From positions 1 through 58,407 of the forward strand of contig CAYWNA010000063.1 of assembly GCA_964459305.1 (NCBI GenBank): DNA of 58,407 nucleotides, given 5' to 3'. A program made the translations under genes and the position numbers. Each line of letters begins with the position of its first letter. Position 1 is the first letter of the stretch. The notes under the pieces were generated by a model, which did no database searches, had not been told where the DNA came from, and saw nothing but the letters and a program-made list of their open reading frames with translations. Positions 25,664 to 33,980 of the stretch are shown here, one piece after another. The DNA is from CAYWNA01 sp964459305 (lineage in GTDB: Bacteria > Planctomycetota > Planctomycetia > Pirellulales > Pirellulaceae).

Positions 25664-27091
25664 TTACGGTTTTCCCAAAATCCACAAGTCGTCGATCATC
25701 GAACACCGTCGTTCGCGGGTGAACGTCAACGGTGTGGTCACGCCTTCGCCCGTAGGCCCGGCAATCGAGAAGGACAGATAGCCTTCGCCGCCCAGGCCCA
25801 AAGACGACATACTGGGGCCGTTCTTGACGAATAGGGTCGTCCCCAACGCCCGACCCATCTTGGTCATGTTGTGTACATTGGTCGAGTGAATGATCGCGGT
25901 ATGTTTGAAGCCGTGTTCATAGTATTTGGCTTTGGCGATCGCTTCATCCACATCGCGGACGCGAACGAAAGGCAGGAACGGCATCATCTGCTCAACGTGG
26001 AGGAAAGGACTCGATTCGTCGGTCTCGCCGAACAACAGATCCACGTCATCGCAGACCGGCCGGCCTGCCCCGCGACCCAACACCGCGGCGTCTTTGCCGA
26101 GGAAATCCTTCGACGGAGCATCGTGCTTGTCGTCGCCAACCTGGACGATCGCATTTCGCGTCAGCTCGCCGATTTCTCGACAGCTCAATCGCACCGCGCC
26201 GGCCCGTTCCATGGCGTCCATCATGCGGTCGAACACCTCGTCGACTACGAAGACTTCCTTTTCGCCGATGCACAATAGGTTGTTATCGTAGGAGGCGCCC
26301 CGGATCATCGATCGAGCTGCACGGTCCAAGTCGGCAGTTTCATCAACGACCACGGGCGGATTGCCTGGTCCGGCAACAATCGCTCTCTTGCCGCTATTCA
26401 ATGCCGCGCGGGCCACGCCGGGGCCGCCCGTGACACAGATTAACTTGACATCGCGGTGCTTGAAGATGGCGTTCGCACTGTCCAGCGTCGGCTCGGAAAT
26501 GATGCAGATCAAGTTGTCGATGCCAACATCCTGACGGATCGCTTCGTTGAAACGCCGAACGCCTTCGGCCGCGACTCGCTTGCCGCTGGGGTGAGGATTG
26601 ACCACCAGCGTGTTGCCGGCCGCAATCATGTTGACAGCGTTTCCGGTGATGGTGGGCAGCGAGTGCGTAACCGGAGTGATCGCTCCGATGACGCCGAAAG
26701 GAGCGTGCTCGATCACAGCCAGTCCGTGATCGCCACTAAAAACTTCGCTTTTCATGAACTCGACGCCGGGCGTCTTTTCGCCGAGCGTTTTCAGCTTCTC
26801 GATCTTGTGATCCAGGCGGCCGATCTTCGTCTCTTCCATCTCCATCGTGCCCAGTTCGACACATTGGTCGATCGAGATGCGGCGAATGTGGTCGATGATC
26901 CGCTTGCGATCCTCCATGCCTCGCTCGCAGAGTTGCTCGTACGCATCGTTGGCTGCTGCGATTGCCTCATTTGCGTCTGTGAACACGCCGTGACGGCCCA
27001 CATGGCTGCCTTCGTCGGCCGGAGGCATCGGCCCCACTTCGGCCAAGACTTGGGCGACAACATTGCGAATTAATGCTTCGTCGACTTGCAT
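25664..27091 (-). CDS. BMC CoA-acylating aldehyde dehydrogenase (PduP/EutE type)
   Basis: 475 aa. It oxidises the aldehyde inside the shell to acyl-CoA with NAD. The N-terminal helix DEALIRNVVAQVLAEVG is an encapsulation peptide, linked to the enzyme by a short flexible piece. Catalytic Cys274 sits in YDNNLLCIGEKEV, the PduP-like form. The fold motifs VIGAITPVTHSLPTI and VTGGPGVARAA are present, and the tail (SLGLGGEGYLSFSIAGPTGEG, then RRC) is that of BMC aldehyde dehydrogenases. The expected aldehyde is lactaldehyde from the aldolase encoded in the same operon. Confidence 0.96.
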   Translation of the reverse strand: MQVDEALIRNVVAQVLAEVGPMPPADEGSHVGRHGVFTDANEAIAAANDAYEQLCERGMEDRKRIIDHIRRISIDQCVELGTMEMEETKIGRLDHKIEKLKTLGEKTPGVEFMKSEVFSGDHGLAVIEHAPFGVIGAITPVTHSLPTITGNAVNMIAAGNTLVVNPHPSGKRVAAEGVRRFNEAIRQDVGIDNLICIISEPTLDSANAIFKHRDVKLICVTGGPGVARAALNSGKRAIVAGPGNPPVVVDETADLDRAARSMIRGASYDNNLLCIGEKEVFVVDEVFDRMMDAMERAGAVRLSCREIGELTRNAIVQVGDDKHDAPSKDFLGKDAAVLGRGAGRPVCDDVDLLFGETDESSPFLHVEQMMPFLPFVRVRDVDEAIAKAKYYEHGFKHTAIIHSTNVHNMTKMGRALGTTLFVKNGPSMSSLGLGGEGYLSFSIAGPTGEGVTTPLTFTRERRCSMIDDLWILGKP

Positions 27092-27107
27092 GGTTGTTCC
27101 TCAGTAT

Positions 27108-27140
27108 TCGTAAGCCAGGGCTCGCCCTGACGAAAATCTC
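27108..27140. repeat. Short hairpin repeat, copy 1
   Basis: GTAAGCCAGGGCTCGCCCTG followed by ACG forms a CAGGGC/GCCCTG hairpin. A close copy (GTAGGCCAGGGTCGTGCCCT) lies at 29184-29212 between the two BMC-H genes. Confidence 0.6.
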
Positions 27141-27188
27141 AATCTCTTCGCTGCGGTACTCCGGTCTCTGTCGGGCCGAGACCTGTCC

Positions 27189-27500
27189 CTACTCCTCGCG
27201 GGAATAAACGCAGTTCGATTCCACGTGGACTTTGTCCACGATGCCAATGATCATGGTGTCCAGCGGCATATCCTTAGTCTCCGGGGTCATCCGGGCGCTG
27301 GTGCCCTGCGTTACCAACACGTAGTCGCCCACTCCGGCGCCCAGCATATCCACGCTGATGAACGTGCGCCCGGTCGTGGCCAGACTCTTGCGTTCCGTGG
27401 CCTCCAGCCGATACGGTTCGATGACCAGCAGTTTCCAGCCAACCATCGCCTCGACCTTCTGGGTCGAAACGAGCGAACCGGTCACTTTGGCGATGAACAT
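27189..27500 (-). CDS. BMC-P shell vertex protein (EutN/CcmL family)
   Basis: 103 aa. MFIAKVTGSLVSTQKVEAMVG is the family start; LLVIEPYRL and FISVDMLGAGVGDYVLVTQG are the core strands, and DTMIIGIVDKV closes the fold. Third BMC-P of the operon, between acetate kinase and aldehyde dehydrogenase. Confidence 0.95.
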   Translation of the reverse strand: MFIAKVTGSLVSTQKVEAMVGWKLLVIEPYRLEATERKSLATTGRTFISVDMLGAGVGDYVLVTQGTSARMTPETKDMPLDTMIIGIVDKVHVESNCVYSREE

Positions 27501-27545
27501 ATTCCTTCCTCCCTAACCGTTGCGAGAAAACGCCTAACGCGTTTC

Positions 27546-28733
27546 CTAGTCCTTCTCCAACAACTGCTTGGCCTGCCGCGCCACGATCAACTCCTCGTTG
27601 GTCGGCACGACCCAAACCTGGATGCGACTCTCGGGAGCACTGATGCTCATTTCACCCTTGGCCGACACGTTGACATCGTCGTCCAGGACAATGCCCAATT
27701 CTTCCAGTCCAACGCAGACGGCTTTGCGCGTATCCACACCGTTTTCACCGATGCCACCGGTGAACACGATTACGTCCGCACCGCCCAACTCGACGAGCAG
27801 ACCGCCCAAATGGCGCCGGATTTCGGTGTGCAACACGTCCAGCGCAAGTCTAGCTCGTTCGCTTCCCGCTGCCGCGGCTTCGTCCACGTCGCGGATATCG
27901 GTGCTAACGCCGCTGAGCCCTAATAGCCCGCTTTTGCTGGCCAGATCGTCCAGCACCGCTTCTAGCGACTTGCCGGTGGCTTTCATGATTACAGGCAGCG
28001 CGAATGGGTCGAAGTCGCCGGACCGGTTGTTGTTCGGCAGCCCCGTCTGCGGGCTCATGCCCATCGACGTAGCCACGCTCCGACCGCCGCGCATGGCGCA
28101 CAAACTGCTCGACCCACCCAAGTGGCACGAGATCACGCGCAGATCATCGCGGCCAAGTAGCTCGGCGATACGCAGGCCGATGTAGCGGTGACTGGCACCG
28201 TGAAAGCCCCATCGTTTGACGAGAAGCTCCTTGGCCCACTCGTAAGGCACGGCATAATGCCGCAAGCGATCCGGAATCGTCTCGTGAAAGCCGGTTTCGA
28301 ATGCCGCCACAAGCGGGATGTCGGTGAACTTCTCCGACAAGAGCCGCATGGCGCGGATGTAGATCGGATTGTGGACCGGCGCGACCGGACTCATTTCCTC
28401 CATGGCTTCGATGATCTCGCCCGTCACGCGCTGGACGCCGCTGAACCGCCCGCCGTGAACGGCCTTGAAGCCAATGGCAGCGACCTCCGAAGCGTCGTGC
28501 AGACACCCAGTCTCTGCATCCGTCAACTGCTCCAGACACTGCCCGACGGCGACGGCGTGATCCGGCACGTGTGCCAGCAGCTCTTGGCGCGCGTCCCCGA
28601 TCTCAACAAAACAATGGCTTTCGGACGAACCGATGCGTTCGATGCCGCCGCGAGCCAGTTGGCGTTCGTCGGTCATATCGTACAGCCGGTACTTGAAGCT
28701 GGTCGAACCAAGGTTGGCAACCAAGATCTTCAT
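27546..28733 (-). CDS. ackA: Acetate/propionate kinase
   Basis: 395 aa. It transfers phosphate from acyl-phosphate to ADP, the ATP-yielding last step of the BMC pathway. The ASKHA-fold start MKILVANLGSTSFKYRLYDM carries the conserved Asn (N7) and Ser. KAVHGG, the VPLVAAFETGFHETIP-like stretch, HLGGSSSLCA and FTGGIGENG are acetate-kinase signatures. No encapsulation peptide is visible at either end, so it may work outside the shell. In a lactaldehyde pathway the substrate would be lactoyl-phosphate or a product of it; that is inference. Confidence 0.95.
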   Translation of the reverse strand: MKILVANLGSTSFKYRLYDMTDERQLARGGIERIGSSESHCFVEIGDARQELLAHVPDHAVAVGQCLEQLTDAETGCLHDASEVAAIGFKAVHGGRFSGVQRVTGEIIEAMEEMSPVAPVHNPIYIRAMRLLSEKFTDIPLVAAFETGFHETIPDRLRHYAVPYEWAKELLVKRWGFHGASHRYIGLRIAELLGRDDLRVISCHLGGSSSLCAMRGGRSVATSMGMSPQTGLPNNNRSGDFDPFALPVIMKATGKSLEAVLDDLASKSGLLGLSGVSTDIRDVDEAAAAGSERARLALDVLHTEIRRHLGGLLVELGGADVIVFTGGIGENGVDTRKAVCVGLEELGIVLDDDVNVSAKGEMSISAPESRIQVWVVPTNEELIVARQAKQLLEKD

Positions 28734-28775
28734 GATCGTGTACTCCGTCGGTGTCTCTCCGTATTCTCCGTCCCA

Positions 28776-28864
28776 TCGTTTAACCGCGACCCGCTAGGGG
28801 AGCGCGGGGCAGGGGTAACAGTCTTCACTCAGACGCGCTCCCCTAGCGGGTCGCGGTTAAACGA
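28776..28864. repeat. Palindromic repeat, family A copy 4
   Basis: TCGTTTAACCGCGACCCGCT plus AGGGGAGCGC, then the complement ending GCGGTTAAACGA. Where copies 1 and 5 have GCCAGGGG/CCCCTGGC this copy has GCTAGGGG/CCCCTAGC: both arms changed together, keeping pairing. It separates BMC-H and acetate kinase genes. Confidence 0.92.
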
Positions 28865-28886
28865 AGATGCTATCCCTGGCCCGTTA

Positions 28887-29156
28887 CTACGACAGGTACG
28901 CGGCGACCAAACCATCGGCTGGACGCGGGATTACATGGCTGCTTACCAATTCTCCCACCTGTGTGGCCGCGTTGGCCCCGGCTTCAACGGCCGCACGAAC
29001 GCTGCCGACGTCGCCTTGGACAACCGTGGTGACCAAACCGCTACCAATACCAACCCGCTTGACGATTTCCACGTTCGCGGCCTTGGCCATCGCATCGGTG
29101 GCCCCCACTAGTCCTATCAGGCCTCTTACTTCGACCAAACCAATTGCACTTTGCAT
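28887..29156 (-). CDS. BMC-H shell hexamer protein
   Basis: 89 aa, single BMC domain: AIGLVEVRGLIGLVGATDAMAKAANV, then the GSGLVTTVVQGDVGSVRAAVEAG stretch and VIPRP near the C-terminus. Forms hexagonal shell tiles. The pore segment between beta-strands reads KRVGIGSG. It is the shorter of two BMC-H proteins; no double-domain BMC-T gene is present. Confidence 0.97.
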   Translation of the reverse strand: MQSAIGLVEVRGLIGLVGATDAMAKAANVEIVKRVGIGSGLVTTVVQGDVGSVRAAVEAGANAATQVGELVSSHVIPRPADGLVAAYLS

Positions 29157-29181
29157 CGTTCAGTAATCCTCGTTGATCCCA

Positions 29182-29284
29182 AAAGTAGGCCAGGGTCGTG
29201 CCCTGACGGTATTCTCTCCCAAACTCCATCGCACAATCAGCCCGGCAGGTTCAGGCCAACGCCTATTGCGGCGCTGCCGGGCAA
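29182..29284. repeat. Two hairpins between BMC-H genes
   Basis: The first (29184-29212) is the second copy of the CAGGG hairpin at 27108-27140. The second (about 29240-29284) has arms GCCCGGCAG and CTGCCGGGC around ~25 nt. No T-run follows on the minus strand, so these look like mRNA-processing or attenuation hairpins rather than full terminators. Confidence 0.6.
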
Positions 29285-29289
29285 AGACG

Positions 29290-29595
29290 TCACTTTGATG
29301 CGCCGGTCCGCTTCAACGGCGGCGGCAACACAATGCCCAGGTCTTCGTGGGGACGTGGAATGACCTGGACGCTGAGCACTTCGCCTATCCGGCTTGCGGC
29401 ACTCGCGCCTGCGTCGGTTGCGGCCTTCACCGCGGCCACGTCGCCGGTCACAAACGCCGACACCATCCCGCTGCCCACCTTGTCCCACCCGTGGAACTGA
29501 ACGTCGGCAGCTTTCAACATTGCGTCGGTGGCCTCGATCAAACACACAAATCCTTTGGTCTCGATCATGCCCAACGCTTCCAGAGCCTTAGCCAT
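29290..29595 (-). CDS. BMC-H shell hexamer protein
   Basis: 101 aa, single BMC domain: EALGMIETKGFVCLIEATDAMLKAADV, GSGMVSAFVTGDVAAVKAATDAG, VIPRP, plus a short LPPPLKRTG tail. The pore segment reads HGWDKVGSG and is bulkier than in the other BMC-H, so the two hexamers probably have different pores. First shell gene of the operon after PduL. Confidence 0.97.
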   Translation of the reverse strand: MAKALEALGMIETKGFVCLIEATDAMLKAADVQFHGWDKVGSGMVSAFVTGDVAAVKAATDAGASAASRIGEVLSVQVIPRPHEDLGIVLPPPLKRTGASK

Positions 29596-29635
29596 GTTGT
29601 TGGATCTCCAGGTAAAAGAATGAAACGGAAACTTA

Positions 29636-29698
29636 GTAACCCGATGCGTAAGCGAGGGATTTGCTGCAACGTATTCCCTCGCTTACGCTTCGGGTTGC
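29636..29698. repeat. Inverted repeat, family B copy 2
   Basis: GTAACCCGATGCGTAAGCGA and GGGA face TCCCTCGCTTACGCTTCGGG around a ~17-nt loop. The right arm contains the stop codon and last residues of PduL, so the element has become part of the coding sequence. Confidence 0.9.
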
Positions 29699-30411
29699 TC
29701 TAGGACTGTCCGACACGCACAAGGCTCTTGTTTCAGCAACTCGATCTTGGTCGCGTGGTCCAAGTTGCACGCGTTGCCTTCGTCCGTGTCGATGTGCACC
29801 TCTAACTTGCTCTTTTCGTCGGCCCGCACCTTCAGTTCTCCCAGCTCCACGGAACACCGCGGAGACTGAACGCGGAGGCTCATAAGATCACCGTCCTTCA
29901 CACCGTAATGCTTGGCGTCACGAAGACTCATGTGAGCGTGGCGTGCTGCGCGGATGACCCCTTCTCTCAACTCCACCACACCTTTCGGACCCACCAACAC
30001 ACAACCTGGCGTTTCCAGAATATCGCCGCTGTGGCGTACCGGTGCATCGATGCCCAAAGAAATCGAGTCCGTAAGCGCCAACTCCACCTGACTGTGCGAG
30101 CGGGTGGGACCGAGCACGCGAACCGTAGGCAGCATCCGGCGACGCGGGCCGACGATCATCACGGTCTCTTCGGCCGCAAAGGAACCCTCTTGATAAAGCG
30201 GCTTAACCGGCGTGAGCTTGTGGCCCGGCCCGAACAGCGTTTCGACGTCCCGGTCCGTCAAATGCACGTGTCGCGCCGAAATACTGACGACCAAATTCGG
30301 CTCGTACTCGCCCCCTGCCCTGCGCACCCCGTCGTCAACCGACTGCTGGAGCACAATCTGACGCACAATCTTCTCGACCGCGCTGCGATCAATCGTTGGA
30401 GCCAATGTCAT
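29683..30411 (-). CDS. pduL: Phosphotransacylase PduL
   Basis: 242 aa from the ATG at 30411. PduL converts acyl-CoA and phosphate to acyl-phosphate and CoA, recycling CoA inside the shell. The metal-binding His motifs are clear: VSISARHVHLTDRD near 45 and RAARHAHMSLRDA near 165. N-terminal DRSAVEKIVRQIVLQQ is an encapsulation peptide. A longer frame upstream (30468) overlaps a repeat and is rejected. The last five residues and the stop are encoded by a palindromic repeat arm, so the C-terminus (VLEQPEA) may be a recent change. Confidence 0.95.
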   Translation of the reverse strand: MTLAPTIDRSAVEKIVRQIVLQQSVDDGVRRAGGEYEPNLVVSISARHVHLTDRDVETLFGPGHKLTPVKPLYQEGSFAAEETVMIVGPRRRMLPTVRVLGPTRSHSQVELALTDSISLGIDAPVRHSGDILETPGCVLVGPKGVVELREGVIRAARHAHMSLRDAKHYGVKDGDLMSLRVQSPRCSVELGELKVRADEKSKLEVHIDTDEGNACNLDHATKIELLKQEPCACRTVLEQPEA

Positions 30412-30432
30412 CCTCGGTGTTCCTAGTCCGCC

Positions 30433-30486
30433 GTAGCTGCGTTCGCCAGAACGCGGGGATTTCCGCACTCTGGCGAGTGCAGCTAC
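30433..30486. repeat. Inverted repeat, family C copy 2
   Basis: GTAGCTGCGTTCGCCAGA faces TCTGGCGAGTGCAGCTAC around CGCGGGGATTTCCGCA-like loop sequence. It lies between the DeoR and PduL genes. Confidence 0.85.
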
Positions 30487-30586
30487 CTTCTCATCTAGTA
30501 TCTACTGCCGCCATTCCGTCGCTTTTTGTTGGAGTCCAGGCTTCGGCCTGTCTTCCTAGCCTAGAGACTGTACTCCAGCACATATC

Positions 30587-31372
30587 TCAAACTTGCTGCG
30601 AAGTATTCTCCACTGGTCCGGCAACGATCAGCCTCACGCCCGAATCGATCAGACTCTTCCGCCACTCGTCGTTGATCCGGTCGTCAGTGACGAGGATGTC
30701 GATTTCACCCAATCCACATAGCCGCGCGAGGCTGGTCCGGCCAAACTTGGTGCTGTCGGCCACGACAACGACCTCATCAGCCGCCTTCATCATCGCTTGT
30801 TCGGTCTCCACCAGCAGCAAATTGCTGTTGTAGTAGCCCCGTTCGTTAACACCGGCCACGCTCAATATCGCTCGGCGAACATTCAAGTTGCCCAGCATCT
30901 CATTGGCGTACGGCCCCAACAAAACGCCCGTACCGCTGTGCAGGTACCCGCCAACCACCACCAAGTCCACGGTCTCGCTGCCGGCAAACAGCGTGGCCAC
31001 GGGCAGTGAATTAGTCACCACCTGCAACGGCCTGCGCACCAGCACCCGGGCAAGTTCGTAGGTCGAACTGCCACCGTCCAGTAGAACGGTGTCGCCCGCC
31101 TCAACCAGCTTGCCCGCCTCAACGGCGATTTGTCGCTTTCTGTCCCATTCGACTGATTGTCGATGGTCGAAATGCGCCAACTTGGGCGAGGGTCCCGTGT
31201 AAAACACGCCGCCATGCGTTCGCCGAGCGGCGCCGGTCTCCTCTAAATAGTCTAGGTCACGCCTTACAGTGGACTCCGAAACCTGCAATTCGCCCGCCAA
31301 ATCGGGGAGCGAGGCAAATCCCCGTTGCCGCACAACCTCAAGAACCCGGTTCCGCCGCTCATCGGGAAGCAT
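30587..31372 (-). CDS. DeoR-family transcriptional regulator of the BMC operon
   Basis: 261 aa. N-terminal winged helix typical of DeoR: LPDERRNRVLEVVRQRGFAS then LQVSESTVRRDLDYLEETG and RTHGG. The C-terminal domain (DeoRC, phosphosugar sensor) contains TVLLDGGSSTYELARVL, VVTNSLPVA and VADSTKFGR. DeoR proteins are repressors released by phosphorylated sugars, fitting a sugar-phosphate catabolic BMC. It is the first gene of the operon on the same strand, so it likely controls its own transcript. Confidence 0.95.
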   Translation of the reverse strand: MLPDERRNRVLEVVRQRGFASLPDLAGELQVSESTVRRDLDYLEETGAARRTHGGVFYTGPSPKLAHFDHRQSVEWDRKRQIAVEAGKLVEAGDTVLLDGGSSTYELARVLVRRPLQVVTNSLPVATLFAGSETVDLVVVGGYLHSGTGVLLGPYANEMLGNLNVRRAILSVAGVNERGYYNSNLLLVETEQAMMKAADEVVVVADSTKFGRTSLARLCGLGEIDILVTDDRINDEWRKSLIDSGVRLIVAGPVENTSQQV

Positions 31373-31708
31373 CTCCGACGCCCTCCACTCTCCTCGTGTT
31401 GCCCATGCACCCGCATCACCTGCTCAATTATGCATGAAGATGAGACAGATTTCAATCAAGGTGTGATAGAATTCTACCATCATTGCGATTGGTTGTGGCA
31501 GAAATCCACGGTAGTGTGCCATGTTCTGGCCAGGTGGCACTTCCGTAAAGGACAAACACCAACGGGAGAAAGTTGGATGCACTCAAGGTGAGTGGGTTAG
31601 GAGCGGGGGAAGGGACAGGTTCGCATCTCACGTGTCAACAGAGTCTGGCCGGGGTCTGTGCACGTCCCGACACGTTGTCCGCTCCTCGACTTTGCGTAGG
31701 TCTACGGA

Positions 31709-31742
31709 CAACATTGCGGACTTCGCAAACTCCGCAATGTTG
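31709..31742. repeat. Palindrome (GCGGACTTCGC type), copy 1
   Basis: CAACATTGCGGACTTCGC followed by AAACTCCGCAATGTTG. Shares the ATTGCGGACTTCGC core with the perfect palindrome ~85 nt further on. Confidence 0.75.
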
Positions 31743-31824
31743 TCTGGCTGGCTGTCTTCGAACCGCAAACCGTCCCGTTCATCGAAAGATGCGGCGGGCC
31801 GTCAGCAAGGTCTGGGCAGGAGAG

Positions 31825-31852
31825 AATTGCGGACTTCGCGAAGTCCGCAATT
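31825..31852. repeat. Perfect 28-nt palindrome (GCGGACTTCGC type), copy 2
   Basis: AATTGCGGACTTCG is followed at once by its exact reverse complement, without a loop. It could be a protein-binding site or a cruciform-type repeat; being about 450 nt from the DeoR start, an operator role is possible but not favoured. Confidence 0.75.
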
Positions 31853-32168
31853 AACCTGCTATGAGCGGCCGTTGATTCATGGCCCGTTTGTGTCTGATAT
31901 CGCTGTTGGCAGGAGAGGACTTGGGGCTGTTGGGGGAATTGCCTCGATTGGGTTTTGTTTCGCGTCGGAAGAGTAGGGGTACGTGCAAACTCGGTGTTGG
32001 CGCCTAAATCGGGCTTCGCCATACAGAATTCAGAACCGGCCGGTAATAACTCGTGGGTTCGCTCGAGCGGTTCGATGGCCAGTTCAGAATCCTGTAGGTC
32101 TGAGCCCTTCCCGCCGTGTCGCGCTGAACTCGATCTTGGGATCTCAGCAATATACACGCCCGGGGGCA

Positions 32169-33980
32169 TCACGCCGCGGTCCTTTGGGTGCGTTGGCTTT
32201 GGAGAGCCAGTTGGCGAACGGTCTCGTGCAGTTGCCGACGTTCTTCGTTCCATTCTTCTTGCCGGTCCCAGTCTGCCCAGCGTTGTTTTTCGAACTGCTG
32301 TTGCCGAGCCATGAGCGCGATGGCTTGCTCCTCCAGTTCGTTTTGACGGACTTCCGCCCAGTCCTGCAATTCCTTGCGCTGCAGAGCGATTTCCTGCTGA
32401 CGTTGCTTCAACCTGATGGCAAGCTGCCGGGTTTCATCGAGTTTCTGTTGGACGGACTGTAGCGTCAATCGGTGCTGGTCGGTGAGTTTCTTGCGTAACA
32501 CGGCCAGCGACTTGGTCAGCTCGGATGGTGCGGCTTTGCCCGACAGCTTTGACCACAGCTGTTCCGTGACCAGTCGCATTTCGAGGGTTTCGCCGTGAAT
32601 CCGGTTGACTTCGTCGTGCATCTGGACGAGCGCGGATTCGCGTTGGTCGAGTTCTCTAGCACGGCGGTCGAGTTCGTGTTTGGCCTGTTGCACTTCTTTT
32701 TCTGCGGCGCTCTGGCGGGTCGACTCGTTGGCCCGCTGCTGCTCGTTCAGCTCTTCGAGCCTGGCGCGTTCCGCCTCCAGATGCTCGCGGTCTTTCGACA
32801 GTTGGCCCAAATGATCGGCCAAGACGGCCTCGGAGCGGTCCAGTTGCTCTTCTCTTTTTTCGAAAGCCTCTCGCTGTTGTTCGAGACTGCGCTGAAGTTC
32901 GCGTTGATGCTGGGCCGTGGTTTCCTTGTCAGTGGCAAACTTCTGGCGTTCGGCTAGCAAGTTCTCTTCGTCGGCCAGACGCCGTTCCTGCAGTTGCTGT
33001 TCAGCGGTGCGCAGCGCCGTCTCCTCGTCGGCAAGCTGCTCTTTCTGTTTCGCCAAAGCGCGTTCTCGATTTCCCAGCTCACGTTCCTTGCGTTCGTTTT
33101 CCTCGCGCAGTTTCTCGGAGCGTTGGTCGAGCTCGTCGATGGCCCGACGTAGTTCTTCCTCGGCCACCTTCTGTTGCTCGGCCAACTCGCCCTGTTGTTT
33201 CTCGGCCGTTTGACGGAAGCGGGATTTTTCCCGTTCAAAGTTCCGTCGTTCTTCGTCAAGCCCGCGGAGTCCTTCGGCCAGTTGCGCTTGGTTGCGCTCG
33301 AGTTGCTTTTCTCTCGCCGAGACGTTCTGACGTTCGCGTTCCGTTTCGCCGCGGGATTGGTTCAGCGCACGAAACGAGTTTTCCTTTTCGCGTGCGAACT
33401 TCTGACGCTGGTCCTGCAGTCGCTGCTCGTCCGTTTGCTTCTGCTGCTCGACGGTTGTGAGTTTCCTGTCTTTTTGAGCGAGTTGGGCCTCTCGTTTATG
33501 TAGCTCGCGTTCTTTGCGAGTCGTCTCTTTTCGTAGCTTCTTCCAGTGGTCCTTTATTGCCGCCTCTGCCGCGGAGATTTCAGCGGTTCGCGTTTCTAAG
33601 TCCGCCGCTTGTTCTCGCAGTTCGGCTTGGCAACCTTCGTATTGCTCGCGACGTTCGGTAATCCAGAGATGCGACCTGCGCAGCTCGTTTTCCAATTCCG
33701 CCGTGCGGGTATTCAGTTGCGCCTCGCGGCGGTCCAATTCGATTTGCCGTGTGTGCAATTCTTCTTTCAGTTGCGTGGCCTGATCCTGCATCTGTGTCAA
33801 CGCACGCGCACAGCTCTTGCCGGCGGCGGCTAACGCTGTGTTGGAAGACGTTGGCACAGGCGTCTGTGGCAGTCCCGCGCCGCGAATTGGGTGAGCACCG
33901 TCTACCCGTATGGTGGCTGTCCGCGACTCGTCCGCGTCGTCGCTGGAAACAACCATTTCTTCCGCGCAAGAATTACTCAT
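32169..33980 (-). CDS. Long coiled-coil protein
   Basis: 603 aa. Apart from a ~60-residue N-terminus, almost the whole chain is Glu/Gln/Arg/Leu-rich heptads (REKQLERNQAQLAEGLRG, ELDQRSEKLREENERKEREL and similar), predicting a very long cytoplasmic coiled coil. No signal peptide, membrane helix or enzymatic motif is seen. Low-complexity coiled coils attract false homology to myosin or SMC; I name no function. Its C-terminal end is helical and Trp/Arg/Gln-rich. A cytoskeletal or scaffold role is only a possibility. Confidence 0.8.
   Translation of the reverse strand: MSNSCAEEMVVSSDDADESRTATIRVDGAHPIRGAGLPQTPVPTSSNTALAAAGKSCARALTQMQDQATQLKEELHTRQIELDRREAQLNTRTAELENELRRSHLWITERREQYEGCQAELREQAADLETRTAEISAAEAAIKDHWKKLRKETTRKERELHKREAQLAQKDRKLTTVEQQKQTDEQRLQDQRQKFAREKENSFRALNQSRGETERERQNVSAREKQLERNQAQLAEGLRGLDEERRNFEREKSRFRQTAEKQQGELAEQQKVAEEELRRAIDELDQRSEKLREENERKERELGNRERALAKQKEQLADEETALRTAEQQLQERRLADEENLLAERQKFATDKETTAQHQRELQRSLEQQREAFEKREEQLDRSEAVLADHLGQLSKDREHLEAERARLEELNEQQRANESTRQSAAEKEVQQAKHELDRRARELDQRESALVQMHDEVNRIHGETLEMRLVTEQLWSKLSGKAAPSELTKSLAVLRKKLTDQHRLTLQSVQQKLDETRQLAIRLKQRQQEIALQRKELQDWAEVRQNELEEQAIALMARQQQFEKQRWADWDRQEEWNEERRQLHETVRQLALQSQRTQRTAA

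Larger units (their letters stand above)
31373..32168. other. Upstream region of BMC operon, no gene seen
   Basis: About 800 nt between the DeoR gene and the end of the coiled-coil gene on the same strand. No reading frame here looks like protein. It should hold the BMC operon promoter (near 31373-31500) and contains two related palindromes listed separately. The rest is unexplained. Confidence 0.5.

Noticed and set aside
31702..32253. Open frame in the region upstream of the BMC operon
   Set aside because: Runs through palindromes and into the end of the coiled-coil gene; no ribosome site and no protein-like pattern.
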